Positions 57,120-57,702 of a DNA stretch of 57,702 nt are shown piece by piece. The DNA is from Nocardioides sp. (GTDB lineage: Bacteria > Actinomycetota > Actinomycetes > Propionibacteriales > Nocardioidaceae). The notes beneath the pieces are model-generated. The model ran no database searches, had not been told where the DNA came from, and saw only the letters and a program-made list of their open reading frames with translations. Every line of letters begins with the position of its first letter. Position 1 is the stretch's first letter. The stretch covers positions 1 to 57,702 of the forward strand of contig NZ_JAOPXV010000226.1 of assembly GCF_025964975.1 (NCBI RefSeq). The letters are read 5' to 3'. A program made the translations under genes and the position numbers.

Positions 57120-57702
57120 ATGAGCGACCTCCACGACCCGGTGCTCGGGTGGTACGACCGACATGCACGCGAGCTCCCCTGGCGCTCGGACTCGGCGTCA
57201 CCGTGGTCGGTGATGGTGTCGGAGTTCATGCTCCAGCAGACCCCAGTGGCCCGGGTGCTCCCCATCCACGAGGCGTGGCTCGCGCGTTGGCCGTCGCCTC
57301 CTGCACTGGCCGCCGACCCGGTGGGCGAGGCGGTGCGCATGTGGGGTCGGCTGGGCTACCCCCGTCGAGCGCTCCGGTTGCATGCCGCCGCGGTGGCGAT
57401 CGTGTCAGCTCACGGAGGTGAGGTGCCTGCGACGTACGCCGAACTGCTGGCGCTTCCCGGCATCGGGGACTACACCGCGTCGGCGATCGCGAGCTTCGCC
57501 TTCGGTCAGCGACACGTCGTGCTCGACACCAACGTCCGACGAGTGCTGGGCCGCGCTATCGGTGCCAACGAGTTCCCGCCGCCAGCGGTGACGCGCGGCG
57601 AACGCGACGTGGCGTCGGGGTTGTTGCCCGATGACGCGCCGACAGCGGCGACCTGGGCCGTGGCCGTCATGGAGCTCGGCGCCCTCGTGTGCACGGCCCG
57701 CG
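57120..57702 (+). CDS. mutY: A/G-specific adenine glycosylase, truncated by window end
   Basis: LGWYDRHARELPWRSDSASPWSVMVSEFMLQQTPVARVLPIHEAWLARWPSPPALAADP...LPGIGDYTASAIASFAFGQRHVVLDTNVRRVLGR; no stop before the end, hence absent from ORF track. Confidence 0.93.
   Translation, partial: MSDLHDPVLGWYDRHARELPWRSDSASPWSVMVSEFMLQQTPVARVLPIHEAWLARWPSPPALAADPVGEAVRMWGRLGYPRRALRLHAAAVAIVSAHGGEVPATYAELLALPGIGDYTASAIASFAFGQRHVVLDTNVRRVLGRAIGANEFPPPAVTRGERDVASGLLPDDAPTAATWAVAVMELGALVCTAR

Noticed and set aside
1-57702. CRISPR arrays, transposons, integrases, prophage genes, tRNA/rRNA genes
   Set aside because: Looked for repeat-spacer periodicity, transposase/integrase motifs and tRNA-like cloverleaf/CCA patterns in intergenic gaps; none seen by eye. 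tRNAscan-SE and MinCED would be decisive.

Overview
High-GC actinobacterial chromosomal window, Nocardioides/Propionibacteriales-like by gene content and order (taxonomy is inference). It is mostly ordinary core genome: split menaquinone genes (menF-like 3' end, menD-menC-menE, menA); cytochrome c maturation (resB, ccsB, ccdA, a TlpA-like redoxin); the heme cluster rex-hemA-hemC-cobA/hemD-hemB plus hemL; a BldN-like sigma factor with a DUF5667/RsbN-like partner; bldC; bS22; acuC; proC and a proline dehydrogenase; ppx/gppA; and radA-disA-X-mutY (mutY cut by the window end). I found no tRNA or rRNA, CRISPR array, prophage or transposase. No clear undescribed multi-gene system stands out. The best leads are: (1) a cluster of decayed accessory genes at 11.3-15.6 kb between menE and menA; (2) a dead ABC exporter (three frameshifts plus an amber codon) next to an intact TetR gene and a retained palindrome; (3) a 15-bp perfect inverted repeat made of two TGAACnnGTTCA palindromes in the acuC divergent promoter, upstream of a small membrane/DCC/TetR operon; (4) a multi-hairpin element closed by a 12-bp inverted repeat between hemL and a lytic transglycosylase gene; (5) a Na+/H+ antiporter fused to a UBP-type zinc finger. 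All calls come from reading the sequence and supplied translations; no database search was run.
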